Shown here piece after piece: positions 1-9,729 of a stretch of DNA of 64,000 nucleotides. Under the pieces are notes generated by a model that was not told where the DNA came from, ran no database searches, and was given only the letters and a program-made list of their open reading frames with translations. Location: contig OX335651.1 of NCBI GenBank assembly GCA_946894095.1, positions 17,692,501 through 17,756,500 of the forward strand, read 5' to 3'. The position numbers were made by a program, and so were the translations under genes. Numbering within the stretch: position 1 is the stretch's first letter; each line of letters opens with the position of its first letter. This DNA comes from Incurvaria masculella. Lineage: Eukaryota; Arthropoda; Insecta; Lepidoptera; Incurvariidae.

Positions 1-479
1 TTCTAGTAATATCGACATAACAATGTTGCGTAAAAGAGAACATTTAAAATGAAAGTATGCTTTGAGGCACGCTCGGGTTCAATTTCGTTTGGAACATTCA
101 TCCGAGTGGAGCGTGGTAAACTTTTTTTTTCTGTAACTGGACATGGATAGCTTTCTTTATGTTAAGCGCGGCATATGGCGTATGCCAGGACTTCTTAAGG
201 TGCCCGACGACGCCCATGGGATTTCGAACTTACAGGGGTTCTGCGAATACTACACCGGCCGGCCACACCATGTTTGAAGGAGTAAGTTGTATTTCAGGGG
301 AAATACCTCGGAAAGGAGTTCATTTCATTGTTTTCGGACCCTATAGAACAAGGATCTAGATTATCGGTGGGTTTTTTTTTTTAATTTCGGCTGTGATTAT
401 TTTTTGCATTTTCTCCCTGTTCCGCGTTGAGCATCCAGTCCGACCGTTAAGATATTAGCCTAACACACCACTTGGGAAT
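1..479. other. Unassigned AT-rich DNA with a SINE-tail-like trace
   Basis: No gene is supported here. A short stretch around 122-155 (a T run followed by a sequence like the reverse complement of the SINE 3' end, 'ctggacatggatagc') resembles the minus-strand tail of the SINE family found throughout the window, but the body is not recognisable. Confidence 0.35.
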
Positions 480-612
480 CGTCCGTGTTTTCTATTCAGT
501 TCAATGTAGCCGAGCAATATAAGAAAGGTCCTGGCGTGGCACCAAGTTCTCATGAGGCGTATTGGGCTAATATCAAGACACTACACCAGTATTAACTATC
601 CATGTACAAGTA
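480..612 (+). repeat. SINE 3' half, 5S-type body
   Basis: Matches the 3' half of the full-length SINE at 8775-9165: 'gtccgtgttttctat', 'cagttcaatgtagccg', 'aggtcctggc' and 'attgggctaatatc' follow in the same order. The head and first half of the body are missing, so this is a 5'-truncated copy. The 'gcaatataag' variant places it in the body subtype that carries 5S-derived heads. Confidence 0.75.
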
Positions 613-1555
613 AAACACGTAAAACAAAAAAGTATTAATCATCCATGTACAGTAACATGAAACAAAAAAAAACATGCATTTCGAGTAACAGAAATGAACC
701 CAACAAACATGCACATGAACGCAAGCGTGATTATAATTGGAAGTTATTCAGTCCCCTCTCCTAAATAAGTTAAATTTATTGGAACTCTGGGACCACTCCG
801 CCACAATAAGCGACAAATCTACCGAAACTCTACTCGCAGGGAGAGAGCGGATTTTATAATTTCGTTGGGGCATGTTTAGTATTTGGGGGAAATAAATTTA
901 TGTTATTGGTTTATTGGGGACGAGAAAGTTAGCGCATAATATCCGCGGATCATCGAGTTTTATGGGCCGGAATTTGATCAGTATATCAGGATTTGTGACG
1001 CTACAAGACTTTTACTGCTGTCAAAGAGTGTTTCGTTCCAAGGCCTATGTGATTTACATTTCAAATATCGACCCAAATAGTTGGCTGTCGTGGTGACTGC
1101 GAACCATGAGGTTTTCTTAAGAATGGCCCGTAGGCTGTGTTACCCATACAAACGTAATTTTTTGATACGATAATTAAAAGGATAATTTGACCCAGTATTT
1201 CCGGGCCGTATATCCAGTCTGATCCTCGATTATCAATTGAATGAAGGTAGGCAGTTTTCATGAAGATTAATAATTTATTTTGCAATGGTTAGATGTTTTC
1301 TCTAAATGTTGTGTGTTTAGGAACTGGCTCACCTGCTTCCTGAACATGTCTGTCCTTAATTTACTGGCACGTTCCTGTAAATCTATAAATCCACCCAAAT
1401 TCCACAGTCCGCCTCGTAGATTCCTTCGTGGAACGCCAAAGGAAGTCAGCCTTTCTCCAACCAAAGTTGTATTATAAGCATTATTGATAGGGTCGCTTCT
1501 TTTGTTTAATAGACTTTTGCACAGGAATAATACCGCCTGTACATTCTCAGATATC
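613..1555. other. Unassigned intergenic or intronic DNA
   Basis: AT-rich sequence with poly-A runs near 625-675. The short open frames in both strands have no recognisable motif, no convincing splice signals and heavy overlap, so none is called. Confidence 0.3.
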
Positions 1556-1955
1556 AATGTCTATTTTTTTTATGGGACCTGACATGGATGGCTACCGTTA
1601 TGATATTAGCCCAATACACCACATTCCCAAAGGAATGGTGCCATGCCAGGACCTTCCCTTTATGAGCACGGCTACATTGAACTGGATTGAAAACACGGAC
1701 AATTTTTCATTGCCGCTTCGACCATATTTTCATCCAATGCGATGGTACCGACCCGGACGGGCTTGAACCCTACCACCTAGTAGGGGAAGGGGACCTACAG
1801 TTTTTCATGAATTCCGAACCATGTAGCAGCTCGCATTCGTGACGAAATGCACTTATCGAACTCGGAAAGAGAAAGACAGTGGTGCATGTCGGTATTGAAC
1901 CCAGGCCTCTGGTACGCTAGGCCAGTCCCCGCGCCACTAGGCTACGAGCCGCTGA
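1556..1955 (-). repeat. Full-length SINE with tRNA-like head
   Basis: Read on the minus strand, the 5' head has an A-box-like TAGCCTAGTGGCGCGG (1929-1944) and a B-box-like GGGTTCAATACC (1891-1902) at tRNA-like spacing, then the shared body ('ggtagggtt', 'ggtaccatcgcattgg', 'caatgtagccgtgctcataaaggg', given here in pieces) and a short A-rich tail at the left end. The head is an internal Pol III type 2 promoter of tRNA descent. The same body elsewhere in the window is joined to a 5S rRNA-derived head (8775-9165). Confidence 0.85.
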
Positions 1956-2050
1956 CTATTTTGTCTTGATACTAAACTGCGAATAGAAAAGTTTATTTGG
2001 TTAAGCTTTTATTTTGGCCGTAGACATAATAATAGTGATAACATACTTAC

Positions 2051-2302
2051 TAGATTATTTTTTCCAATCGTCGAAGCTGAATTATTTATTGTTCGTTGAC
2101 CTGCTAATCCAGCGGTCATTGCTTCGGTATTTGGAGTAGGTAATTTGTTGGTTCCCGTACATACGGTTGTGTGGGTGACAAGATGAGTCTTCTTGAAAAT
2201 CAACTGATGCGTACAAGACAAAGGATTGTTCGCTCGATACATTGCCTGTTTATTTATTTCGATTTCAAGAACGTGTCCGTTGCCTAAAATAACTGCAAAC
2301 AT
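2051..2302 (-). CDS. Candidate host exon, function unknown
   Basis: An open frame of about 84 codons on the minus strand runs from an ATG at 2302, or from a TTTGCAG acceptor-like site about 8 bases inside it, to a strong donor GTAAGT whose first base is at 2050. The exon would end in phase 0 at the codon CTA. The peptide is polar and non-repetitive (for example 'GNGHVLEIEINKQAMYR', 'TNKLPTPNTEAM') with no domain I recognise. It is the only stretch nearby that does not match a repeat in this window. It could be an internal exon of a minus-strand gene, or a fragment of an unrecognised transposable element. The acceptor side is weak, so the 5' boundary is uncertain. Confidence 0.33.
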
Positions 2303-2740
2303 TTCAACCCGTAATTAGATGCTGCATACTTTTAAGGAAAATAATTGCTGCGTATTTTTAATGTTGTCTATTGATCCACTTAGTTGGTTGTTTGGTAGGT
2401 GGTTTAAGGATTTGTTTTCAAATTTCCTCGCGTAGAGAGGAATCATTGAGATGTAAAAATATAATTTTGATGATTACTTAATATTAGTACCTGCCTAAAG
2501 ACAATCACACCTTTTTGCTTCAAAGTTAAAATTTGAAGAGATAACGAAATGATATTGTTTCCTATTCAATTGGGCTTAAGTACATTTATTACATACATAT
2601 ATTCTCCATTTTAGAAAATTTGTTACAGGAATATTTTGCTGGCAGATTTTTTTGATATCACTATCACAAACATATGTTCTGCCATTTTAGAAATTTCGTG
2701 ACAGGTATATTCTGCTGGAGTATTTTTGTAAAATAATCAT
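2303..2740. other. Unassigned AT-rich DNA
   Basis: Two similar pieces near 2620-2655 and 2690-2725 ('tttagaaaatttgttac' then 'tttagaaatttcgtgac', each followed by an 'atattctgctgg'-like stretch) form a degenerate direct repeat. Nothing else is recognised. Confidence 0.3.
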
Positions 2741-2860
2741 TTTCATTTCATTTCATTTTATTTCTTATCCATGGGTAGGATACCTACACTTTGACAAGTT
2801 AACAATCCGTCGGTTCGATACGAGCCGACATATAAGTTTCATTTAAAAGAAGATGTTATA
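2741..2860 (-). repeat. Retrotransposon 3' end, family A
   Basis: On the minus strand this reads 'atgtcggctc', 'aaccgac', 'ggattgttaac', 'agtgtaggtatcct', 'atggat' and then an A-rich (AATGA)n tail. The same order occurs on the plus strand at 48770-48890, so both are 3' termini of one non-LTR family. Only the 3' UTR is present. Confidence 0.65.
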
Positions 2861-3348
2861 TTAAGGTGGCCCAACCCGCTCAACTCCCCATACAAACAGG
2901 GAAAGAAGATCACGCCCATATTTCTTATCAGAGATCCCAAATTTTGCTAAAAAGAGCTTTATTTGAGTGTTTGGTTTCTAAGTCATAAGGTCCGAAAGTT
3001 CGAATTTTTCGCGCGTTTTATACAATGACTTTGGTGGTTTATTACGCAATAAAATCTTAAAAAGATTAGTCATCAGACATAGCTTAAATCAAGATTTATA
3101 ATCTATTTGGTTTTGTTAGATTTTTGACTACAGCGGTCGTGGTTTACTTTTAGCTATAAGTCGTTTTGAAATCCAAATTTTCGTAAATCTTACCAAATCA
3201 TACACTATGCACATTGTCTTTTTTGTGGCATCTTTCTCATCATGGAGCCTGTCTTTTTCTTTGAAACAGAGAAGGTCCCAGAGCGCAACAGCACGGTTTT
3301 GTACCGTGCCCGCGAATGAGTTAGTCCCGCCGGGTTGGGCCATCTTTA
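2861..3348 (+). mobile_element. TTAA MITE, copy 1 (internally deleted)
   Basis: Starts at TTAA (2861-2864) followed by GGTGGCCCAACCCG, and ends with the inverted complement CGGGTTGGGCCA at a degenerate TTTA (3345-3348). At 488 bp it is shorter than the other copies (about 543-550 bp) because an internal piece after 'gctttatttga' is missing. The TTAA target duplication suggests mobilisation by a piggyBac-type transposase, but none is encoded here. Confidence 0.85.
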
Positions 3349-3892
3349 GGTGGCCCAACCCGCTCATCTCCCCATACAAAAGGGGAAAGAAGATTACGCC
3401 TATATTTCTTGTCAGATATCCAAAATGTTGCTCAAATAAGCTTTATTTGATTGAAGTAGATGTCTGATGACAATTGGCATTGTAAAATTGTGTTTGGTTT
3501 CCAAGTTATGACGTCCGAAAGTTCGGATTTTTCGCGCGTTTTATACAATAACTTTGGAGGTGGATTACGCAATGATAAAGTAAGAACATCTTAAAAAGAC
3601 TAGTCATCAGACATAGCTAATTTAATCAAAATTTATAATCTATTTGGTTTTTGTTAGATTTTTGACTACAGTGGGCGTGGTTTTCTTTTAGCTATAAGTC
3701 GTTTTAAAATTAAAATTTTCGTAAATCTTACCAAATCATACACTATACACATTTTTTTTTGTGGACAGGTTGCATCTTCCTCATCACGGAGCCTGTCTTA
3801 TTCTTAGAAACAGAGAAGGTCCCAGAGCGCAACAGCATGGTTTTGTACCGTGCCCGCAAATGAGTTGAGGCCGCCGGGTTGGGCCACCTTAA
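3345..3892 (+). mobile_element. TTAA MITE, copy 2, abutting copy 1
   Basis: Begins at the TTTA shared with copy 1 and ends with GGGTTGGGCCACC and TTAA at 3889-3892. Its internal sequence matches the other copies throughout. The two copies are head-to-tail and share one target-site tetranucleotide, as expected if one inserted at the TTAA bordering the other. Confidence 0.88.
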
Positions 3893-3962
3893 GGATCTTT
3901 GTGACGTAACTTTGTGTAGTTTGACTACCAAAAAGTTTAAATAAATGAAATGAAATGAAAGG
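3893..3962 (+). repeat. Retrotransposon 3' end, family B
   Basis: 'ggatctttgtgacgtaac', 'tagtttgactaccaaa' and 'tttaaataaatgaaatg' followed by an (AAATG)n tail. The same terminus occurs at 6061-6335 (+) and 28135-28440 (-). The MITE pair at 2861-3892 ends immediately at its left edge. Confidence 0.6.
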
Positions 3963-4116
3963 GAAAAAAGTCACTAGTTGATTAATTACCAAGTTTTAAA
4001 CAATGAAGCCTACTGCTATAACTCTAATTAAAGAAATATCAGATGCTAAACAAGAACGATTTTTTAAGGATAATACTCAGCACTATCTGAGCATCGACCT
4101 AAAAACTATTGAGGAA

Positions 4117-4386
4117 TTAATTACTGAGAAGCCTGATTAATTTGTCAAAACTTAACGTGTCGCTGTGTTCTAATTTATTACACATTTTATTAATTTCGCC
4201 AGACAATAATGATCGATTTTCGTTTACAAACTCGTCACGTTCGTCGATGGGTCCGAAAAGCGGCTGCCACTTAATTCTTAAAGCCGAAGCCGTGAATCGT
4301 GTCCCAGTAAGGCTTCCCTCCACTAGGCCATAGAAAATTAAACACTTTGTCCTGGAAATAGAATTCATTGTAGCGTTGCTAATCAT
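4117..4386 (-). pseudogene. Possible retrotransposon ORF1 fragment
   Basis: An 89-codon minus-strand frame contains 'KCLIFYGLVEGSL' followed by a charged, coiled-coil-like stretch ('DERDEFVNENRSLLSGEIN'). This layout vaguely resembles the non-LTR ORF1 core ('LIFYGLxE' then an acidic helix). No zinc knuckle follows. It is flanked by SINE and MITE copies. The call is tentative; it may be a chance open frame. Confidence 0.25.
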
Positions 4387-4799
4387 GTCTGTATACGTAT
4401 CAATCCGAATTCAATTCTATGTCATGGGAGGAGGGATGTTTATTCCAGTAGATGAGGTATGGCAGGTTTGAGCGGAAGAGATCGTGCGGGCGGTGGGTAA
4501 TGCGATACTTGACAGAGCTGTCGAACAGCGTCGGCCCAGAAAGGGGGCGCAAATATTGTATAGAACTTCAGGTCCTTGACAATTAAATAATGTAGGATGC
4601 GTACCTGGTGGTCCTTCTACCAAGACAGTTTTGGATTTAGAGCTTTGCGTAGCATAGCTGGCTAGCTTGAATAGTTTACTTCCAACTAGCAGCTCCAGAT
4701 ACTGTTTTTGTTATGGAACCCTTCATGGATGTCAAAAACAAAATGGATGGTTAAAATATATAAGTGGTCTGACTGCATTTCTACCCGTGCGTGTTCTCA

Positions 4800-5090
4800 G
4801 ATTTGACTAAGAGATTTGTCGTTCGTGGTTCGGATCCCACGTAAACATGTAGGTCCCTTTCCTTACTTACTAGGTGGTTGGGTTAATCCCGGCCCGGTTG
4901 GGACGTTCGCATTGAATAAACGATGGTCCAAGAGGCAATGAATATTGTCCGTGTTTTCTATCCAGCTCAATATAGCCGTGCAATATAAGACAGGCCCTGG
5001 CATGGCACCTAGTTCCCATGTGGTGCGATTTTGGGATTATATTATCATGACTATTAACAATCTATGTCCAGTTACATAAAACATTCTCAA
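4800..5090 (+). repeat. SINE copy, 5S-type body, head missing
   Basis: 'cgtggttcggatcccacg', 'taggtccctttccttac', 'ctaggtggt', 'gaataaacgatggtcc', 'agccgtgcaatataag', 'ggcacctagttcccatg' and a final 'tgtccagttacataaaa' follow the full-length element at 8775-9165 in order. The 5S head is absent or decayed beyond recognition. Confidence 0.78.
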
Positions 5091-5640
5091 CCCAACGATT
5101 TATAGACTAGGAGGTAGCGACAAAAATGGTAACGATAACGTAAATGGCTGAAAATAGGTTCACAGGATAAAGACCAATCCTCTAAAGCTAAATGTGTCGG
5201 TCTGACTGCGCCAAGTGGTTGCGTTACCTAGATAAGGTGCCTGAAAAAGTAGGTATGGTTACAAGAAAAATATACGATAAAGTAAATGGTTGCATATAAC
5301 GCAGCATGAAAGTATCAGTACTTACTTACTTATGTACTTAGCAATATCCGAACTGAACAAATCTTTGGTTGCATTTCGTAGTTATGGGCATTTTAGTTAC
5401 ACGTACAACTTTAGATATATTTAAGTATTTAATAAAAAAATTGTATTGTTATTGTTGCATAATGAACAGGTATCAATATTTCCAGACAATCAGTTTATTC
5501 ATTAGCAGGTAACATACCAACATCTTTTTTGTACAGCCAATCTAGCTAACACAACCACTTGATGCAGGCAGACCATTCTATTTAGCATCAGAGGGTTGGT
5601 CGCTAAGCTGTGAACCCTGATTCAGCCATTTACCTTATCG
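5091..5640. other. Unassigned DNA
   Basis: AT-rich sequence with scattered 'cttacttactta' runs; no coding or repeat assignment is possible. Confidence 0.3.
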
Positions 5641-5712
5641 TGACCAAAAATGTTGTGACCTCCCGATACGTAGGTCACAACATTTTTGGTCATGATTACG
5701 TAATACGTAATC
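5641..5712. repeat. Perfect 21-bp hairpin plus adjacent 9-bp palindrome
   Basis: Arms 5641-5661 and 5672-5692 are exact reverse complements around a 10-base loop (5662-5671). Immediately after, 5694-5702 and 5704-5712 form a second exact inverted repeat (GATTACGTA / TACGTAATC) around one base. Neither structure matches any other repeat in the window. Possible origins are a foldback transposon, a fused pair of element termini, or a replication-derived palindrome. Confidence 0.9.
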
Positions 5713-6060
5713 AACTATTTCGAAAACTTGTTAGCGAAAATAAAATTCTATTTTTATTAATTAGATAATCAACAGAGGTCTTTATTCATGCTGTTAAAAT
5801 CAAACCTAGTAAGAATAACAATTATCAAAAATACTTTCATGGGCATGCCTTAATTTCGCCCTTAATTAAGCCTTTGGTTCATTATCGCCGTTCCTGCTCA
5901 CTCAGCCAATTGTAAAGGCCTACGTGACTGAAGGTGTTCAACTAACAAAGGGTTCCGGCGACACACCAGGTACAGGTGCTATGTAGACACCTCCTCGCCT
6001 CCTTACTATAACGTCTGGCGCAACTCAGGCATGTACGTTGTTATGTACCAAGTTAAATGA
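5713..6060. other. Unassigned DNA
   Basis: No gene or repeat recognised. Confidence 0.3.
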
Positions 6061-6335
6061 GTTTTATTTCTAATCCATTTGCACTTAGGGTGGCTGTTTC
6101 TTTCGTTCTTGTTCTTTGCCTTAAACTGTTCTACAAAAAAATTTTTGGCAGTAGCATTTAGATCTAAGTATGTGTTTCATTACTGTGGACGGAAAACTCG
6201 TTAAGTTTCTTTGCGAATTCTTTTTTTTTACAGAGTCGATAGAACCTGCGGATCAATCAGTTTTTGGCGTCATTTAGTGTGGTTTCACTACCAAAAAAGT
6301 TGAAATAAATTAAATTAAATTAAAATTAAATATAT
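6061..6335 (+). repeat. Retrotransposon 3' end, family B
   Basis: 'tttcgttcttgttctttg', 'ggcagtagcatttagatct', 'aagtttctttgcg' and 'tagtgtggtttcactacc' match, in order, the minus-strand copy at 28135-28440, and the segment ends in an (AATTA)n tail. It is a non-LTR 3' UTR without coding sequence. Confidence 0.62.
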
Positions 6336-6549
6336 CCAAAGATACTTTCGCAATGCACGGAATACTTTTTGGTAACACTTCTGCGCGTTATAAAAAGCCT
6401 ACGATTATAAAGAACAATGGTTTTCAAGCCACAGACATATATTACCATGGACCTAGCATAGCGCGCTGTGCAATTACATACTAAGCCTATAGCAGCAACC
6501 ATACAATTTAAGTAAAAAAATGTTTTAGGAATTTAACCCACATCGGAAA

Positions 6550-6712
6550 GTTTTTTTTTATGCAACATGATATGGTTGGCTAATACCACAAAACTACCGT
6601 TATGATATTAGCCCAATACACCACATTCCCGAAGGAATTAGGTGCCATGCCAGGACCTTCCCTTTATGAGCACATTAAACTAGATGGAAAACACGGACAA
6701 TTTAACCCATTC
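6550..6712 (-). repeat. SINE 3' half, tRNA-type body
   Basis: Minus-strand copy beginning at a T run (the A tail) and containing 'gatattagcccaatacacc', 'attcccgaaggaatt', 'gtgccatgccaggac' and 'aacacggacaattt'. The 'ttcccgaaggaatt' variant marks the subtype associated with tRNA-like heads. Confidence 0.75.
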
Positions 6713-6752
6713 AGTTCCCCGTTGGCTGCAGCTGGACACGGGAGCTCACCTG

Positions 6753-7113
6753 AGTGGTCAGTCTGAGTTCTCACCTAAATTGGCGTTTACGGCATACCGA
6801 ACGACTGACGTTTTCCGTAAAAACGTAGAACTCCATACAAGTTTTTACTAATATTTTGTGGTTTTACTTCTTCAAGCTGTCAAAGTCAAACTTGGGCTAC
6901 CGATTTGTATGAAAACGCGGAATCGACGTAAACAGCAACGTCGACGTATTTACGGCAACGTTGAGTAAGCTGTCAAATCAAACTTGGACTCGCAAATGTT
7001 AGTTCGCTTAACGCCCACTGCGCGCGCTCTTCAATTTTTCCATACATTTGAAAATGCCAGTCGATCGGTTTGCCGTAAACGCCAATTTAGGTGACAACTG
7101 GGACCTCGGGTAC
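6753..7113 (+). mobile_element. Long-TIR MITE, copy a
   Basis: The left end 'cacctaaattggcgtttacg' and right end 'cgtaaacgccaatttaggtg' are inverted complements, and the complementarity continues inward for about 40 bases with mismatches ('gactgacgtttt' against 'aatgccagtc'). The interior holds 'ttacggcaacgttgagtaag' and 'ttcgcttaacgcccactg', shared with the copies at 7927, 18444 and 20664. No target duplication was settled. Confidence 0.82.
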
Positions 7114-7195
7114 TGAAGATGAGCCAAATGTTTGGCTCGAAACGTCGTGCTCCGCACAAATCTTGCCGTGAGTAGAAAGCCGTTTATTTTTTTTT
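7108..7195 (+). repeat. Penelope-like terminal remnant with hammerhead-like motif
   Basis: The segment CTGAAGATGAG (7113-7123), a stem 'gagccaaatgtttggctc' and then GAAACGTC resembles a hammerhead ribozyme core: a CUGA...GA box, stem II and GAAA. The Penelope-like elements at 34237-39763 carry the comparable 'gaaacgtc' block next to a stem in their terminal repeats. Here no coding sequence accompanies it, so it would be a terminal fragment. Catalytic activity is not claimed. Confidence 0.4.
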
Positions 7196-7794
7196 AATGA
7201 TCAGTCACCACGGTAATCTAAAAACTTACAGGAGCCATTCACGCCGAGCCATTGAATATATACCAAGTTTTCAAAGATTAATTTATAAACACACGTCAGT
7301 ACGTACGTAGGTGCGTACACGCAGCGTTAGGAAACTAATATCGTCTGCAGGCGCGGCTTGTCAGAAACTCACGGCGGATGTGTTGCTCGTCCATTAATTA
7401 CAATCAGCCAAGTATGCCGTGTCTCGCAAAATAATACTCCTAGTTCGAAAATTAATTTCGCTCTGTTAGTTCCCGGAATAAGCTAATTTAATGAGTATAT
7501 AGTGTTCGTGACGATAGCACGAGATATCTTGGGTTTTTCATGGTCAGCCGGCATGTTGTGCGAGTGTATCGTTGCAAACATTTTCACGGTATTTACGCCA
7601 AAGTACCGTGACCACATTTATGAGATAATTTGTGCTCAGACAGATATAGAATGCAATGTTAATCTTAATAAGAATATATAGAATTTGTAAGTGAATACAA
7701 ATTATATTGGGATTTGAAATGATTGAATTTTTTTTATTTTCTTACAAATGAAAATTATTCTATTTCATGCCATTTACTTAAACGTCTGGTATCA
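7196..7794. other. Unassigned DNA
   Basis: No supported gene or repeat. Confidence 0.3.
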
Positions 7795-7910
7795 AATACA
7801 CCGTTACGCATTGAACTAGAAAGTGGTGCATGTCGAGGCGAGGAATTGAACCCAGACCTCTGGTACGCTAGGCCAGTCCCCGCGCCACTAGGCTACGAGC
7901 CGCTCTAACT
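7795..7910 (-). repeat. SINE tRNA-like head without body
   Basis: Almost identical to the head of the 1556-1955 copy: 'ggtacgctaggccagtcccc' and 'gcgccactaggctacgagcc' occur in both. The left boundary 'cattgaact' resembles a site within the body ('acattgaactgg'), so the copy looks internally deleted between body and head. Confidence 0.75.
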
Positions 7911-7926
7911 AGTTTGTAAGTAACAC

Positions 7927-8251
7927 TTGCAAACCGATCGACTGGCGTTTTCCGTAAAAACGTCAAACTCCATACAAGTTTATACTAGATATTCTGTGGT
8001 TTTACTTCTTCAAGCTGTCAAAGGCAAACGCGGACATCCGATTTGTATGAAAACGCGGAGTGGACGTAGACGGCAACGTCGACGTATTTACGGCAACGTT
8101 GAGTAAGCCGTCAAATCAAACTCGTACTCGCAAATGATAGTTCGCTTAACGCCCGCTGCGCGCGCTCTTCAGTATCTCCATATATTTGAAAACGCCAGTC
8201 GATTCGTTTGCCGTAAACGCTAGTTTAGGTGACAACTGAGACTTCGGGTAC
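7927..8251 (+). mobile_element. Long-TIR MITE, copy b, left end truncated
   Basis: Starts inside the left inverted repeat ('gcaaaccgatcgactggcg') and runs to the complete right end 'gtttaggtgacaactgagac' and 'ttcgggtac'. The interior matches copy a closely. The outer 25 or so bases of the left terminus are missing, and the minus-strand SINE head ends just to its left. Confidence 0.82.
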
Positions 8252-8653
8252 AGACTTTCGAGCCAGTCCTAGGTTGACTTACATACAAAGATTTATACAT
8301 AAGTAAAATCACATTCTGTTACTAAGAAAGTTTTTCAACGAATGTGACATGTAAAATTTTAAATAATGTATGTAAGGGCCGATTTTTAAATCCTCACAAA
8401 GCATTTGTCGATCTGACAAACTCACGTTTGTCAAAAGACAGATAGTAATTACCGGAGAATTATATTTCCTATCTTAATTATCTGACTATAATTTTACTAA
8501 TAAACATATGGACTTACTATATCGGATGGATAAGCAAAAGCGTAAATAAATCCTTCGATTAGTTATCTGGCTGTTTATCAGACTATTGAAAAATCAGCCC
8601 TAAATATGATAAGCCGAAAATGTAATTTTGCTTGCTGGAGTAAGTCCAGATTT

Positions 8654-8684
<31 letters not shown>

Positions 8685-8774
8685 TTAAAAGCCATAATCA
8701 CACATAATTGACCAGCTCGCCAGCAGAACTGGCTTTGTCTGCAACGGGAAGAAATAATATTTCACTCTTGCTAT
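8252..8774. other. Unassigned DNA with an (ATTT)n microsatellite
   Basis: A run of about nine ATTT units lies at 8652-8688. The rest is AT-rich and unrecognised. Confidence 0.5.
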
Positions 8775-9165
8775 GTGCAGCCTCAGTGGCCCAGTGGCGC
8801 CACACTTCGGCGATCGCTCTCCAAAGTTAAGCAACGCTGGGTCCGGTCTGGTCTTGGATGGTTGACCATTCGACCGTTAAGAGAGGCTGGCCGTGGTTCG
8901 GATTCCACGTTAAACTGTAGGTCCCCTTCCTTACTTACTAGGTGGTAGGGTTAATCCCGCCCGGGTTGGTACCATCGCATTGGATGAACGATGGTCGAAG
9001 CGGCAATGAAAATTGTCCGTGTTTTCTATCCAGTTCAATGTAGCCGTGCAATATAAGGAAGGTCCTGGCATATGGCACCTAGTTCCCATGTGGTGTATTG
9101 GGCTAATATCATGACAGAACTTGTGGTATTAGCCATCCATGTCCAGTCACAAAAAAAAAACTGCG
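8775..9165 (+). repeat. Full-length SINE with 5S rRNA-derived head
   Basis: The head (about 8785-8870) aligns with the internal control region of insect 5S rRNA: AAGTTAAGCAAC (8824-8835) is the 5S box A region, and the GGTC/CTTGGATGG/TGACC block (8843-8867) corresponds to the intermediate element and box C. After the junction near 8875 come the SINE body ('aggctggccgtggttcgg', 'ggtagggttaatcccgcc', 'caatgtagccgtgcaatata', 'attgggctaatatc') and an A10 tail at about 9153. This is the organisation of a type 1 Pol III (5S-headed, SINE3-like) SINE. The 5S match is from memory of the insect 5S sequence. Confidence 0.88.
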
Positions 9166-9729
9166 CGTATAGCTAAGAAGTATAATCAGAGTTTCCCTTC
9201 GAACTATTATTTGATCCGTGGCTCCGGCCCTGGCCCGCTTTGCACAAGATGAAATTCCTGAACGCAGCGGAAAAGGGCACATTGTGGCAACCCCAGAGTC
9301 GGCGACCGCGCCCCCCCCCCCCTCCCCATGCGGCACGCGTCCCCCGCCGCCGCCCCTCCGCCCCGCCGCGACCCCACTCGACAATATTTTTCCTCGATGT
9401 CCCCCCCCACCCTGTCTCCTTCCGGCACAACAATTTTAATAATAAACATTTTTGCCAACGTTCGGCGCCTGCATTAATTTTCTGAGGGTAAAACGCAACC
9501 ATTGATGTCAATTTCAAATAACTCGCACAGTCGCTTGTCGATATTAATTTTACTATAACGGATTTTAATCGCTGAAGTTTCAGTACTTAGGTACATAATA
9601 TTCTGCAACCAATGCGTGTTTAGTGGAAACTCATCTCAATTGTAATTTATTTATCTGAAAGAATTACAAAATATGATTTTATTGCCTTGGCCATATGATT
9701 TTCCTTGTCATAATTTATTCATACGAGCT
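9166..9729. other. C-rich low-complexity tract and flanks
   Basis: 9308-9410 is strongly C-rich (runs of 8 to 13 C and CCG repeats). The open frames through it on both strands are compositional artefacts of proline and glycine repeats. The flanks carry no recognisable gene. Confidence 0.5.

Noticed and set aside
1885..1950. A functional tRNA gene (minus strand)
   Set aside because: A and B boxes are present, but no intact acceptor stem was found and the segment is the head of a repeated SINE.
8785..8870. A functional 5S rRNA gene
   Set aside because: Only the internal promoter part matches, the ends of 5S rRNA are missing, and it continues directly into SINE body.
9109..9517. Overlapping frames of 73-114 codons on both strands
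   Set aside because: They are glycine/proline/arginine-rich products of a C-rich low-complexity tract and lack splice or start context.
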